Source: Calendula officinalis
Lineage: Eukaryota; Streptophyta; Magnoliopsida; Asterales; Asteraceae
Reading direction: 5' to 3'
Length of the DNA: 64,000 bases
Assembly (NCBI GenBank): GCA_963853835.1
Contig: OY970824.1
Span: forward strand, 45,652,227 to 45,716,226
Below the pieces are notes generated by a model, which saw nothing but the letters and a program-made list of their open reading frames with translations, searched no databases and had not been told where the DNA came from. This document shows positions 43,732 through 55,890 of this stretch, piece by piece. The position numbers were made by a program, and so were the translations under genes. Numbering within the stretch: the first letter of the stretch is position 1; each line of letters begins with the position of its first letter.

Positions 43732-46257
43732 ATCTTTGATATTGAAGATCTTGTCAGTTGTTTCTTATAGAATCTCAGGACCAGTAATTTGACGATCACC
43801 AACTTCAATCCAACAAAGTGGCGAACGACACTTCCTTCCATACAAGGCTTCGAATGGTGCGGCTTTAATAGTTGTATGATAACTATTGTTGTACGAGAAC
43901 TCAGCTAGAGGGAGATGAGAATCCCAACTTCCACCAAAATCAATTACACAAGCTCTTAGCATGTCTTCCAAGGTTTGGATTGTTCTTTCAGTCTAACCAT
44001 CGATATGGGGATGATAAGCAGTACTCATATCGAGGCGAGTACCGAGAGATTTTTGCAATGATTGCTAAAAACGAGAGGTAAAACGACTATCACGATCATA
44101 TATGATCGCGACTGGCACACCATGCCGGGATACGACTTCTTTTAGATAGATTCTCGTTAACTTCTCCATTTGGTCAGTTTCTTTAATAGGAATGAAATGA
44201 GCTGATTTGGTCAATTGATCAACAATTACCCAAATTGTATCATGACCACTAGGAGTTCGAGGAAACTTGGTTATGAAATCCATAGAGATTTCTTCCCATT
44301 TCCATTCAGGTATCTCTGGTTGTTGTAGAAGACCAGACGGCTTCTGATTTTCTGCTTTCACTTTGGCACAAGTTAGACATTTGCTGACGAAAACTGCGAT
44401 CTCTTTCTACATATTCGGCCATCAATACAATTCTTTGACATCTTTGTACATCTTGTCAGCACCAGGATGAATAGAATAGTTGGATCTATGAGCGTCATTC
44501 AAAATGACGTCGCGAACACTTCCATGATTAGGAACCCATAAACGATCCATGAAATAAAGGGTTCCATCCACCTTTGCTTCTAACTGCTTTTCCATACCAC
44601 GCAAAGCTTCACTCTTGATGTTCTCTACCTTCAAGGCTTCAGTTTGGAATTCATGAACTTGGGAAGACAGGTTAGAACGAACAGAAATTGGAAGGGCTCG
44701 AACACGATGAGGTTTAGGCTGCTCTTTCCGACTTAAGGCATCAGCTACCACATTAGCTTTACCATGATGACACTTGATCTCACAGTCGTAACCATTCATC
44801 AACTCTACCCATCGGCGCCGTCTCATGTTGAGCTCTTTCTGATTGAAGATGTGTTGCAAGCTCTTGTGATCAGTGAATATTGTGCACTTGGTACCATAGA
44901 GGTAATGTCTCCAAATCTTCAATGCGAACACAACGGCACCCAACTCGAGATCATGAGTTGTATAGTTCTTCTCGTGGTTCTTCAGTTTTTGGGAGGCATA
45001 TGCGATCACTTTGCCATGCTGCATCAATACACAACCTAGCCCTTGGTGCGAAGCATCACAATACACCACAAAATTGTCGATTCCCTCAGGAAGAGATAGA
45101 ATAGGAGCAGAACATAATTTAGATTTAAGAGATTTGAAGGCTGATTCTTGTTTTTCACCCTAGACAAATTTCTCATCATTTTGTGTTAACACTGTTAAAT
45201 CCTTTGCAATCTTAGAAAAATTTTCTATGAACCTTCTGTAAAAACCAGCAAGACCAAGGAATTGTCTCACTTCAGTTGGGGTCTTTGGAGCTTCCCAATT
45301 CTTTATAGCTTCTATCTTTGCAGGATCAACGTGGATACCTTCCTCGTTGATAATATGACCCAGAAATTTGACTTCACGCAACTAGAATTCACACTTGGAC
45401 AACTTGGCGTACAACTTCTCTTTCTCTAACAACTCAAGAATAATTCTTAAGTGCTCTTCATTCTCTTCTCTTGTTTGCGAATAGATGAGAATATCATCTA
45501 TGAAGACAATAACGAATTTGTCGAGATATTGCTTGCACACTCTGTTCATGAGATCCATAAACACAGCAAGTGCATTGGTCAAACCAAATGGCATTACCAA
45601 AAATTCGTAATGACCATAGCGAGTTCTGAAAGCAGTTTTGGGCACATCTTCATCACGAACTTTTAGCTGATGGTAGCCTGAACGAAGGTCAATTTTGGAA
45701 TAGAAACTTGATCCTTGGAGTTGATCGAATAGATCATCAATACGGGGAAGAGGATATCGGTTTTTAATAGTCACTTTGTTCAATTCACGATAGTCAATGC
45801 ACATTCTCATTGAACCATCCTTCTTTTTAACGAAGAGGACCGGAGCTCCCCAGGGCGAGAAACTCGGTCGAATGAAACCAAGATCAAGAAGTTCTCGCAA
45901 TTGCGATGAAAGTTCTTGCATTTCAGACGGTGCAAGACGATAAGGAGAACGTGCAATAGGTGCGGCTCCTAGAATCAGATCAATACGAAATTCAACTTGT
46001 CTTTGAGGTGGCAGTCTAGGCAATTACCAAGGAATTCACAAACGATAGGGATGTCCTCAATCTTACGATATTTGGACTTTGTGTCAATGACATGAGCAAG
46101 AAAGGCTTGGCATCCTTTACGAAGATATTTTTGAGCTTTCATAGAATTTATGATTTTTATGTTTTTGTTTCTTTGTTCACCTTGAATTATTAATGTTCTG
46201 TTTTGGATATAGGGATTCGATATTGTTTGTTATAGCATATAATTTCAGCACGGTTTT
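43732..46257 (-). pseudogene. G1 pol: protease end, reverse transcriptase, RNase H, integrase
   Basis: Minus-strand gypsy pol. Protease C-terminus (about 46250-46080, SMKAQKYLRKGCQAFLAHVI). RT from 46023: GAPVLFVKKKDGSMRMCIDY, KIDLRSGYHQLKV, MPFGLTNA and catalytic FIDD in VFIDDILIYS; it runs out of frame at 45382 and continues to 45160 (REVKFLGHIINEEGI; QFLGLAGFYRRFIENFSKIA). RNase H at 45069-44700 (YCDASHQGLG; TDHKSLQHIF; ADALSRKEQ). Zinc-binding HHCC region at about 44500-44390. Integrase core 44361-43765 holds the first Asp (SMDFITKFPRT), second Asp (YDRDSRFTSRF) and the QTERTIQTLE Glu, with stop codons after FTSRF and after GPEIL. C4 interrupts it at 43731. The protease active site is missing, lost at the E3 junction. 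Confidence 0.92.
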
Positions 46258-47910
46258 TGTAACACCTCAATTTTTAAAACACCTTTTAAATCTTATTTTT
46301 AAATAAAAATATTACAAGTCCAACATTCCCAAAACACGGTTTAACAAAAACCAATAAGAGTTTATCAGAGTATTAAAACCGGTGTTACAATGCAATATCA
46401 TAACCATAGGATAAACGAGAACTACCTACGAGTTCTCGAGCTAATCAACACAAGGCCACTTCTAACGCGACCCTCTAATCCATCGATCCTGAATCCTGAG
46501 TACATAGCCAAAAACAAAGTAGTACGTGAGACAAAATAGTCTCGTGAGATACATGGGTTTTAGACTCGATGAACAATTAGTCATATAATATCATTTAATC
46601 TTAAAATAATATTACTAAGTTTGTTTTGGGTCACTTTATCACTTTCATCATTGGCCAATGTCAAGATAATCGGAATGCCTCCAATCTATCAAGACCATCA
46701 TATCCACGGTAACCGGAATGCCTCCAATCTACCGGGACTATAGGTATTGGGTAATCGGAATGCCTCCAATCTACCACTAACCTTAAGGTACCGTAGTAAC
46801 CGGAATGCCTCCAATCTACTACGGCCCTAGGGACATCATCATCATCATCATTATTATTACCTATCTTTTATCGTTATGAGCTCATAGCTCCATCATTTCT
46901 CAGTCAATCAATCATTTCGTTGTCAAACAAGCAATTCATCATAAATCACATAAATGACTAAATTACTTAAAGACTCGACAAAATCATTAGATCATAAAAA
47001 CATTTACTAGCTATGTACCCAGTTTAAAAGTCACATGTACTCACCTTAGCCAAGCTAACTCCAAATCGTGTCTATCAACACGAATCCTTGCTTTCCAACT
47101 TGTGAAATGTCACCAATCTTTAGGTCTTCTTGACCTATCACCCATATCATCATAAAATCTAGTTATTATCCATAACTAGCTACCAATAAACCCATAACAA
47201 CATTCTTGGCCACCAAGTTCATCCAACTTGGTGAAACCCCAAAACCCTAGCTCAAGATTTCTATCAACAAAACCCAGATCCAAGAAGAACACAAGGTTCT
47301 TAAGCTTACAAAGAGTGTTCTACACTCATCTTAGTCATCTTCTCCAAAGATGACTTGGTAGGTTACCCAAACCACCAAATTTCCCCAAATAAAGTTCATA
47401 ACTAGCTAGATAACATCAACAATCAAGAAATCTTACCTTTGATGTTTAGATCCTTCAAGATGGTGAAGATCTGAGCTCAAGAACACCAAAATCGCCTCTT
47501 TCTCTCTCTAGGATCGGCTGCACCACAATTGGGGGTGAAATGAGCAAACCCTAGCTCAAACCCGATTTTAATGCTGCTCCACCAGACTTCGCGGCGCGAA
47601 CTAAGTTCGCGTCGCTAACTCTGCATATCGTACGCATACTTAGCGATCGCTAACCCAACGCGAACTACTTCGCGGCCCAAGGCCAAACTACCTGGCCCGA
47701 CTTCCCGATCGTTACCACTAGTTCGCGTCGCGAACTTTCCAAAGCAGCAGGGCTGCACTTTTTCAACTTTATCTCGACCCGGTTTCGCCCATAACTTCCT
47801 CGTACGATGTCCAAATGACACGAAACCAATTCCTACGTGTTTTAAACGATTTATCCTTATTTATCATATTTTTCCCATAATTTATTTTATTCAAATTTCG
47901 GGTCGTTACA
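46258..47910 (-). repeat. E3 3' LTR (1653 bp)
   Basis: TGTAACACC...CGGGTCGTTACA. Holds four GGAATGCCTCC repeats (46668-46820) and CpG palindromes (47588-47736). Confidence 0.92.
46668..46820. repeat. Four GGAATGCCTCC repeats in the E3 LTR
   Basis: AAYCGGAATGCCTCCAATCT copies at about 46668, 46711, 46753 and 46798, period 42-45 bp. Same block at about 52622-52775 in the other LTR. Confidence 0.88.
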
Positions 47911-47947
47911 ACTATCCACCCCTAAAAAGGATTCCGTCCTCGGAATC
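47911..47947 (-). promoter_or_regulatory. E3 polypurine tract and hairpin
   Basis: Minus strand TAGGGGTGGATAGT next to the LTR; hairpin GATTCCGTCCTCGGAATC at 47930-47947, as in E1. Confidence 0.75.
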
Positions 47948-50900
47948 AACTCAAGGATTTCCAATCCCCATTCCACTCCCAAATTATGATTCAATAATAC
48001 TTATGCATTTAATCGCCCACTCGACCCGTTATACCCAAACGGGCCAAAGATCCAAAATTGAGTTCCTAATACCCGAACGGGTCAAAATTTCACAATTTGA
48101 CCTTAACCTTTCTCATCATTTAACCAGACTCCTTACTCCCATTAGGATGATATGACCCAATCATTACTAATAACCATTTGACCAAAATGATAGTCAACCC
48201 CTCGCTTTGACCAAATTGTCAACATTGTCCCATCTTTGACTTAAGCACAAAGTCAACAATATCTTGGAAACTTTCCTTATCCATTAGTGGTTCCATTAAT
48301 CATCAATTCCTTAACCATCAATCTTACACTCGTGGTCCAACAACAATCATCCTCGATTTCTAGGTTCCATTCGAAATACCCAATGGCCCAAGTCGCACCC
48401 TTTGACTACAATTATTTCCGTTAATCAATCCACCACTATCAAACACACATATATGTGATACATTATGCCCTTATCCTTGACTAATCATTTTAAACGAAAG
48501 TAAAAATCCAATTTTTGACCAAAGTCAACAATCTACTAGTTGACTAACCTTGACTTTATGAATAAGGTCAACTTACCTTGCTAAATTCCACATATTCTTT
48601 ATTACTAAGGCATCGCTTACCAAGCTTTTCATTCCCGATTTCCTATTTAGATTTCCTTTCTCAATTGTTCCCTTTTTCCTCGATTTTGATTTCCACAATC
48701 GATTAACAACTTCCATTTAAATCAATACCAAATCTCTATTACTTTTTAACTTTCATCCAATTACTTATACCTTTTATAATTTCCTTCAAACATCCTCATA
48801 CCATACTTGAATTTCCCGGTTACCGGCTCTAGAGCCTCAATCATATCCAATTGTGGCCTAACCACCCGATATACATCTTTCACCACTCATTGGCTACTAA
48901 CCACTTTGCTTCCTAAAGCATCCCTTTTTCATGAACCACTAACTTGTAGGTATCCCCTCCTCATACTTCTACTTAAACACGACCCGCGTTTTCAACACAA
49001 ATTCTCATTTTCCATGAAATTATAATGATAATTAACCATAAAGTTCTACATACAACAGATATAACCTCACATTCCTGATACATCAAATCATACTTTAACT
49101 ATGCCCCCGAGATGATCGGAAAGCCTTCAATCCATTAGGGCCCAAACTGTCACAATGATCGGAAAGCCTCCAATCCAAAGTGACTTATACAAAACTATTC
49201 CATCTTGCATACAATTCATGTATGCATTATTACACTTAGCATCATGCTATCATTTTCTTTCACAATTTACTTTCAATTTTCCTACTTATACATTATACCA
49301 CACTGTATACACATAATCATTTCTAGTGCTTCCCACCAATCTACTCATTTATCAACCGTCCTTATTCGATCCATTCTATCATTACTAAAACTTCTAACTT
49401 TTCTTTCACCCGGTCATCATGAGTCAACCAATCACAAATTGATAAATCTTGACTTTTGCATAAAGTCAACCATACTTCTCCCAACTAACAAATTCTCTAC
49501 TCACGAGGTACTACCCGCAATTTATCACTTCCGGTTTTACTCATCATTATTTCCTTAATAATTGTTCCCGTTTCCTTTTTACTTAAGGTCCTCCCCAAAT
49601 AATCCGAGAGTCGCACCTTTACTTAAAGGTCACACTAACATTTACCGTTTCTTGACCTTCATTTGGTCACTCATACTATCACTTAGTATTCCTTCAACCA
49701 TCTTTGTACCCCACCGATCAACTTCATAACTTTTTATTCTCAAACATCGGTATTAGATCCTCTACCGCAACACATTCTACAATTTTTCACGAAATTTTAC
49801 CATATATTGGTTACCAAGTAATAAGTTGGTCTCTAGGAGTTCTCTTTCCTCATATTCTATAAACCGTAGGCATCTCCTACCCATACATGACCTAATGCAA
49901 CCCGCACCAGCAAACCAACTTCTTATATAACACGTAGAACTATAACAATACAATTCAACCACATGGTCCTACATTCATCTCATTAATACATAAACATTAT
50001 CATACGGACATAACAATCCGTAATTCAACTATCACATCAAGATGACTGGAAAGCCTCCAATCCATCAAGATCCAAGCTGTCACAGTGATTGGAACATCTC
50101 CAATCTCGGAATGGAACCGTTGGGATTCGCCCAGCCAATTCCACCCCCAAACATCATAGTAGCCAGGGATCCCCCGAGCTAATCACAGCATTTCTTCGTT
50201 ATTCTACCATGCATACTTCACTAGTATACACCTTTTCACATCACTAACTTTACCCCTATCTTACCCCTTTAATCGTCCATTTATTCACCATGCAATTCAG
50301 CACATTTTTCATAACATCGCGCTATCATTTTTTTCCATATTCACACATTTCTCGTCGGACATACTACTTAATACGTTTCATATAACATTACCTTTTTCAT
50401 TATCACATGCCTTTAAGGCCATCATATAATGCACAAGCATTGTACCTCGCGGGTAACCAATAAAATTTCCATTTACCGTCTCACTCACACACTAATCACC
50501 CTTAAACGGTTCATTTCCCTATCAATCAACTTTCCAAATCCTTTGTCACCACCGGGGTAACTATCAATCTATTCCCTCAACCAAAGTTCACCGGCCAACC
50601 CGGTCACCTTTGAGTCAACCAATCGACCCCGGCCTATATTTGTAGCTCATGACTTGGCACACATTGGCCCAACTTTCCATACTCTCGTCTTTATACATCG
50701 CGATACTTAAAATACTTATTTTCCATTCGTAGTCTCACACTACCCCATGTCCCATACCATCATGCCATTACTATGACATGTAACCAATAATTATTTCCTT
50801 ACCGTTGATATCGAATTCATCATAATTGTCACAAAACTTGACATGGCTATATGCCAACTTTTTATTCAATCACCTTCGACAATCAAAATTCGTCGTTCCC

Positions 50901-51400
50901 GACACTTATTCATTTCCACATATTTCCCATTTACGAGTTCTAAGACATCACTATACCTTAGTCATTCTTGTCTTTACCATTCACGTGTAACAACCATTAT
51001 GTTACTTATCCGGCTTCTCACCAACATCCAAGTTCCATTTCCCAAGGTTTCTATTTCTAGAATTTCAATCCACACTAACGCTCTTACCAACACTTAGTAC
51101 TTCTTGTACCTCTATCCTTTGTTGAAACACATCTACCATCCTCGTGGTGCGTCCCTTGGTACTACATAATAGTGTCAACCCTTATATCCTTACTTCCTGC
51201 GACACACCTGTCTATAATCTTTTCGAATACATGCTTCCACACACATCACTAACCGGGAAGACCATTCCCAAAAATAAATCCCCATGTCGTACGACTCGTC
51301 TCCAATTTCTAAAAGCACCAATTTGTGCAACAACCAAACAATTAAGCCATAATCACATAACATCAATCTTCACCTAAGATCTCCGAGGCTGCATCATGTA
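47948..51400 (-). other. E3 long non-coding internal region
   Basis: About 3.4 kb; no pol domain in any frame. Shares segments with 4513-6308 of E1 (for example CTTGACTTTATGAA, TTCATTCCCGATT, and the AAAGCCTCCAATCC hairpin words at about 49113, 49156 and 50042). Confidence 0.6.
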
Positions 51401-51412
51401 CCCCCCCCCCCC
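51401..51412. repeat. C12 homopolymer
   Basis: Run of 12 C at the left border of the gag remnant. Confidence 0.95.
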
Positions 51413-51915
51413 TCTAGATTTCCTTCCGGGAAGACTCCCCCTTTCAACTCACTCGTGAGTTCCTTTCACAACATATTGTACCGCACTCTCTTTCCAAAAG
51501 TTTCATACTACACGTTCCACCGTGTCGACGCCTCACCCTTTAATTATATGGATGTCAAACTTATCCTATCTTTCTTTCTTCGCTTGCTACTCTCTAGCAC
51601 TTGCTCAATCCACCGAATCCACCAATCGTGACCTCCGGTTCAGAACTTCCGATTTACCCCACGGTCTTACATGCTATGACAACCTTATACAACGTCCTTC
51701 CATTTCTTCCGACTAGGTCTGGCTACCACTTTATGTAGCTACTTCTCACTACGGGCTTCGCCATTCAATGACTCTTCCTTCATACGGGTATTGGAATCAT
51801 TCCTCCTACCCTTAATCATACGGTCATCAATAGTCTAGTTCACATTCTCATTCATAACTCTTCCCAATTTAGTGGAGCTCGTCCACTTTTCACATTCATT
51901 CTTTCGCCATACCAA
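51413..51915 (-). pseudogene. E3 gag remnant, N-terminal half only
   Basis: Nucleotide similarity to 6960-7569 of E1 (both contain CGTGAGTTCCTTTC / CGTGAACTCCTTCC, ACATATTGTAC / ACATTTTGTAC, and TGTCGACGCCTCACCCTT-like strings) shows it is the same gag, but frameshifts and stops leave no frame longer than ~60 codons and the zinc-knuckle half is absent. Confidence 0.65.
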
Positions 51916-52195
51916 CGTATTCAACAAACAAGATTCAAACGGTCAGCTCAACAGTCAAAAACAACACGATTAGATCAAAACATGGCACTTATCATAGGGG
52001 TCGACCCTATCATACTAATGCCCTATGGTCTCAAAAGACTCATATTGCACACTGCATAACAACTTCCATAGGTCCCCTAGGTTCAACCCTAAACTTAACA
52101 TAAAGTCTCAAGGTCAACCTATCGATCTCAAACTATATTCCTATTGCTACAGTCTAAGACTAGGATGGACATCCAACCTAATTCACTTAAACTAT

Positions 52196-52208
52196 AGCTC
52201 TGATACAA
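52196..52208 (-). promoter_or_regulatory. E3 primer binding site
   Basis: Minus strand TTTGTATCAGAGC; one mismatch to the initiator Met-tRNA complement (G to T). Confidence 0.75.
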
Positions 52209-52211
52209 AGT

Positions 52212-53864
52212 TGTAACACCTCAATTTTTAAAACACCTTTTAAATCTTATTTTTAAATAAAAATATTACAAGTCCAACATTCCCAAAACACGGTTTAACA
52301 AAAACCAATAAGAGTTTATCAGAGTATTAAAACCGGTGTTACAATGCAATATCATAACCATAGGATAAATGAGAACTACCTACGAGCTCTCGAGCTAATC
52401 AACACAAGGCCACTTCTAACGCGACCCTATAATCCATCGATCCTGAATCCTGAGTACATAGCCAAAAACAAAGTAGTACGTGAGACAAAATAGTCTCGTG
52501 AGATACATGGGTTTTAGACCCGATGAACAATTAGTCATATAATATCATTTAATCTTAAAATAATATTACTAAGTTTGTTTTGGGTCACTTTATCACTTTC
52601 ATCATTGGCCAATGTCAAGATAATCGGAATGCCTCCAATCTATCAAGACCATCATATCCACGGTAACCGGAATGCCTCCAATCTACCGGGACTATAGGTA
52701 TTGGGTAATCGGAATGCCTCCAATCTACCACTAACCTTAAGGTACCGTAGTAACCGGAATGCCTCCAATCTACTACGGCCCTAGGGACATCATCATCATC
52801 ATCATTATTATTACCTATCTTTTATCGTTATGAGCTCATAGCTCCATCATTTCTCAGTCAATCAATCATTTCGTTGTCAAACAAGCAATTCATCATAAAT
52901 CACATAAATGACTAAATTACTTAAAGACTCGACAAAATCATTAGATCATAAAAACATTTACTAGCTATGTACCCAGTTTAAAAGTCACATGTACTCACCT
53001 TAGCCAAGCTAACTCCAAATCGTGTCTATCAACACGAATCCTTGCTTTCCAACTTGTGAAATGTCACCAATCTTTAGGTCTTCTTGACCTATCACCCATA
53101 TCATCATAAAATCTAGTTATTATCCATAACTAGCTACCAATAAACCCATAACAACATTCTTGGCCACCAAGTTCATCCAACTTGGTGAAACCCCAAAACC
53201 CTAGCTCAAGATTTATATCAACAAAACCCAGATCCAAGAAGAACACAAGGTTCTTAAGCTTACAAAGAGTGTTCTACACTCATCTTAGTCATCTTCTCCA
53301 AAGATGACTTGGTAGGTTACCCAAACCACCAAATTTCCCCAAATAAAGTTCATAACTAGCTAGATAACATCAACAATCAAGAAATCTTACCTTTGATGTT
53401 TAGATCCTTCAAGATGGTGAAGATCTGAGCTCAAGAACACCAAAATCGCCTCTTTCTCTCTCTAGGATCGGCTGCACCACAATTGGGGGTGAAATGAGCA
53501 AAGCCTAGCTCAAACCCGATTTTAATGCTGCTCGACCAGACTTCGCGGCGCGAACTAAGTTCGCGTCGCTAACTCTGCATATCGTACGCATACTTAGCGA
53601 TCGCTAACCCAACGCGAACTACTTCGCGACCCAAGGCCAAACTACCTGGCCCGACTTCCCGATCGTTACCACTAGTTCGCGTCGCGAACTTTCCAAAGCA
53701 GCAGGGCTGCACTTTTTCAACTTTATCTCGACCCGGTTTCGCCCATAACTTCCTCGTACGATGTCCAAATGACACGAAACCAATTCCTACGTGTTTTAAA
53801 CGATTTATCCTTATTTATCATATTTTTCCCATAATTTATTTTATTCAAATTTCGGGTCGTTACA
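52212..53864 (-). repeat. E3 5' LTR (1653 bp)
   Basis: Same length as its partner. Noted differences: AATGAG/AACGAG, GCTCTC/GTTCTC, CCTATA/CCTCTA, GACCCG/GACTCG, TTTATA/TTTCTA, AAGCCT/AACCCT, CTCGAC/CTCCAC, GCGACC/GCGGCC. Confidence 0.92.
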
Positions 53865-53884
53865 TCTATCCACCCCAAAAATAA
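53865..53884 (-). other. Orphan E-family polypurine tract at the E3-G1 junction
   Basis: TCTATCCACCCC after the LTR parallels ACTATCCACCCC after 47910. It is fused to G1 gag just after its last zinc knuckle and replaces the normal continuation. Confidence 0.65.
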
Positions 53885-54949
53885 GATTACGATAATGGTT
53901 AGGATCACCACACTCGTAACAAATAAGATTCTTAGGAGGATTGTTGGACGAACACTTTCTGAAATTGTGACCCCAGCGGTCACACTTTTAGCACTTCTCA
54001 CACTGACCATCATGATGCCAATTGCACTTGCTGCACTTGGGCTTGCTTCCAGCATAGCTCTTAGTCTTCTGATGCTTGTTCCCTTTATAGTCTCGTTTGT
54101 TGTCGTAGGAACGCTTCCATTTTCATTGTTCGAAGTCTCAGAGGATTTGCTAGACACAACTAGCTTGTCTTTGAACGATCCACTTCTCATAGCATCATCA
54201 GTCAACCTTGTAGCACGATTCACAACATCTTCAAAAGTCGTCGGTTCAGAAGCAATGACATGAGTACGAATAAGATCATGCAAACCTTGAAGATACTTTT
54301 CAATACGCTTAAATTTAGGGGGAACCATATGAGGGACGAGACGAGCGAGTTCTTGGAATTTAGTCATGTAGGTAACAATATCAGATCCAACCATGGATAG
54401 ATTCCATAGTTCCACTTCAACTTTCTGTAGCTCTCTCCTTGGACAAAACTTTTGAGTTAATTGATCTTTAAACGCAGTCCAAGTCATAGCATCAGCATTA
54501 GCACGACCTAAGACTTGCACTTGGGAATTCCACCAGGACAACGCTTCCTTGGACAATGTGCTAGCAGCAAACTTCACCATATTCTCAGGGGCACATTGGT
54601 TGATACTGAAAATGGATTCCACCTTCTCAATCCAGTGGATGATAGCATGGCACCTTCAGATCCAGAGTAGGTCGGAGGATGACAGGACGTAAAGGTCTTA
54701 AACGACTGACCTTGACGATTAGCATTAGGATCTGAAGTTTAAACAAATAAGGAAAGAAAAGGAAAATTAGGTTAAAATAAAAACGAAAATAAACGAATCT
54801 TCTCTTGTGGAGTCGAATGATATACCGTTGTTTCCATTGTTAGCAGCACCACCGGCATTTCCTCTTGATGCGTTCATTTGAGCCATCGCTTCCGCGATTC
54901 GGCGTACCACCATTTGTTCAACAGTTTCTTGATTTCCTCCTCGAGCCAT
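53885..54949 (-). pseudogene. G1 gag with a probable intron, C-terminus lost
   Basis: ATG at 54949 starts MARGGNQETVEQMVVRRIAE. A GT-AG intron (54825-54732) appears to join this to DPNANRQGQSFKTF in frame. A 1-base shift near 54660 and another near 54100 break the protein. Capsid region: HWIEKVESIFSINQCAPENM, LSKEALSWWNSQ, QKFCPRRELQKVE. Two zinc knuckles near the end: CDRWGHNFRKC (part) and CYECGDPNHYRN, the latter cut by the E3 junction before its last Cys. GAG forms the particle and packages RNA. Protease, normally fused downstream, is missing its active site. Confidence 0.85.
54732..54825 (-). other. Probable 94-bp intron in G1 gag
   Basis: Minus strand: donor ACG|GTATAT at 54825, T-rich tract before acceptor TTCAG at 54732, and a CTAAT branch-point-like word. 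Without removal the frame stops soon after the first exon; with removal Asn-Asn joins Asp-Pro-Asn-Ala in frame and restores a gypsy gag N-terminus. Confidence 0.65.
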
Positions 54950-55344
54950 TGATGAATTTGTGATACAATTAATACGATTCAAAGCGAAGAATTAGGAAAA
55001 GGATATTATAGAAGGATTATAAAGAAACGATATAATTATTATAAGAATCAAGGAATAGATATACAATAGACGTAGTTGTAGTAGTAGTTGTAGACGTATT
55101 ATAGATAGACGTTGTTGTAGTAGTAGAGACATATAGAAAATACAATTTATAGAAACAGTAAGATTATACTAAAATATCACTTTTATTAAACACATTCCTA
55201 ATACATAATAGTTTTAAAAGTATGGCACATACGCCAATATTGAATAAAAGAAAATACTAATTTAAAAACTAACTTTTTTAAAATAGCTAAACATAAAACC
55301 TAATAGTAATAGAAAACAAATATAGACGAAATGTGGATGACTAA

Positions 55345-55641
55345 TCATCTTCTTCTGGCTTCTGATCGTCGTCTTGTTGTCATATAGAGATCGCCATCTT
55401 TCACCAGACGATAGAGATAAGGACGCTCTCCAGGCTTGAGATCAGGGGGTCCAATGGGATACACCGGGACAGGATGCTGGTTGGGACGAAGCCAATCTGT
55501 TAACGATATCGGAAACGGCGTCGGTACAAACACTGGCTTTGTAGACGAAGGAGGCGTAGCACGTCTTCTAGACGTAGCGGTACTCTGATCATTGTCGTAC
55601 TCTGAGTCGGACGAAATATTAATAACACTCGCTGACGGCAT
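55345..55641 (-). CDS. Short ORF upstream of G1 gag (98 residues)
   Basis: ATG at 55641, stop TGA at 55345. It begins MPSASVINISSDSEYDNDQS, continues with a Pro/Thr-rich middle (PPSSTKPVFVPTPFPISL) and ends basic (RRRSEARRR). It lies between the primer site and gag, about 400 bp upstream of the gag ATG, on the same strand. I do not recognise a domain. It may be a leader protein or part of a longer spliced gag; without a second copy, selection for coding cannot be judged. Confidence 0.4.
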   Translation of the reverse strand: MPSASVINISSDSEYDNDQSTATSRRRATPPSSTKPVFVPTPFPISLTDWLRPNQHPVPVYPIGPPDLKPGERPYLYRLVKDGDLYMTTRRRSEARRR

Positions 55642-55878
55642 TCTGCTTATCACGACGCATAAAATTATTAGATTATGGAAATTCCGGGGCTCTCTAACGA
55701 ATGTTAAACATTTCACTAAGGGAAAGCTAACTAAGGAAAATGTTCTCATCTAAGAACAATGAAACTTCAGGATATGACATTCAGCGTGCCATGAATATTT
55801 TTATTTTGTAAAAGTCTTTGTTTTTCCCAAAAATATTTTGTAGTTATAGACTAGGCTTGCTAATTCACTATAACTTAA

Positions 55879-55890
55879 GCTCTGATACCA
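55879..55890 (-). promoter_or_regulatory. G1 primer binding site
   Basis: Minus strand TGGTATCAGAGC, exact initiator Met-tRNA complement, three bases from the LTR. Confidence 0.92.

Larger units (their letters stand above)
46258..53864 (-). mobile_element. E3: recent E-family element without an intact gene, between G1 gag and protease
   Basis: Minus-strand LTRs 46258-47910 and 52212-53864, each 1653 bp with eight differences by eye (about 99.5% identity). Internal 4.3 kb has a polypurine tract and hairpin (47911-47947), a long non-coding module and only the decayed N-terminal half of gag (about 51413-51915). No TSD: the left flank is gtttt, the right tctat. The right flank is itself a copy of the E-family polypurine region (53865-53884), so the right LTR was once also the 3' LTR of a second, now deleted, copy. 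Confidence 0.85.

Noticed and set aside
47615..47821. 68-codon ORF repeated at 53569-53775
   Set aside because: It is inside the E3 LTRs, spans the CpG palindromes and has no protein-like composition.
53723..53880. G1 gag reading on into the E3 LTR as a longer C-terminus
   Set aside because: The frame simply runs into inserted LTR sequence; residues after the last zinc knuckle are not gag.
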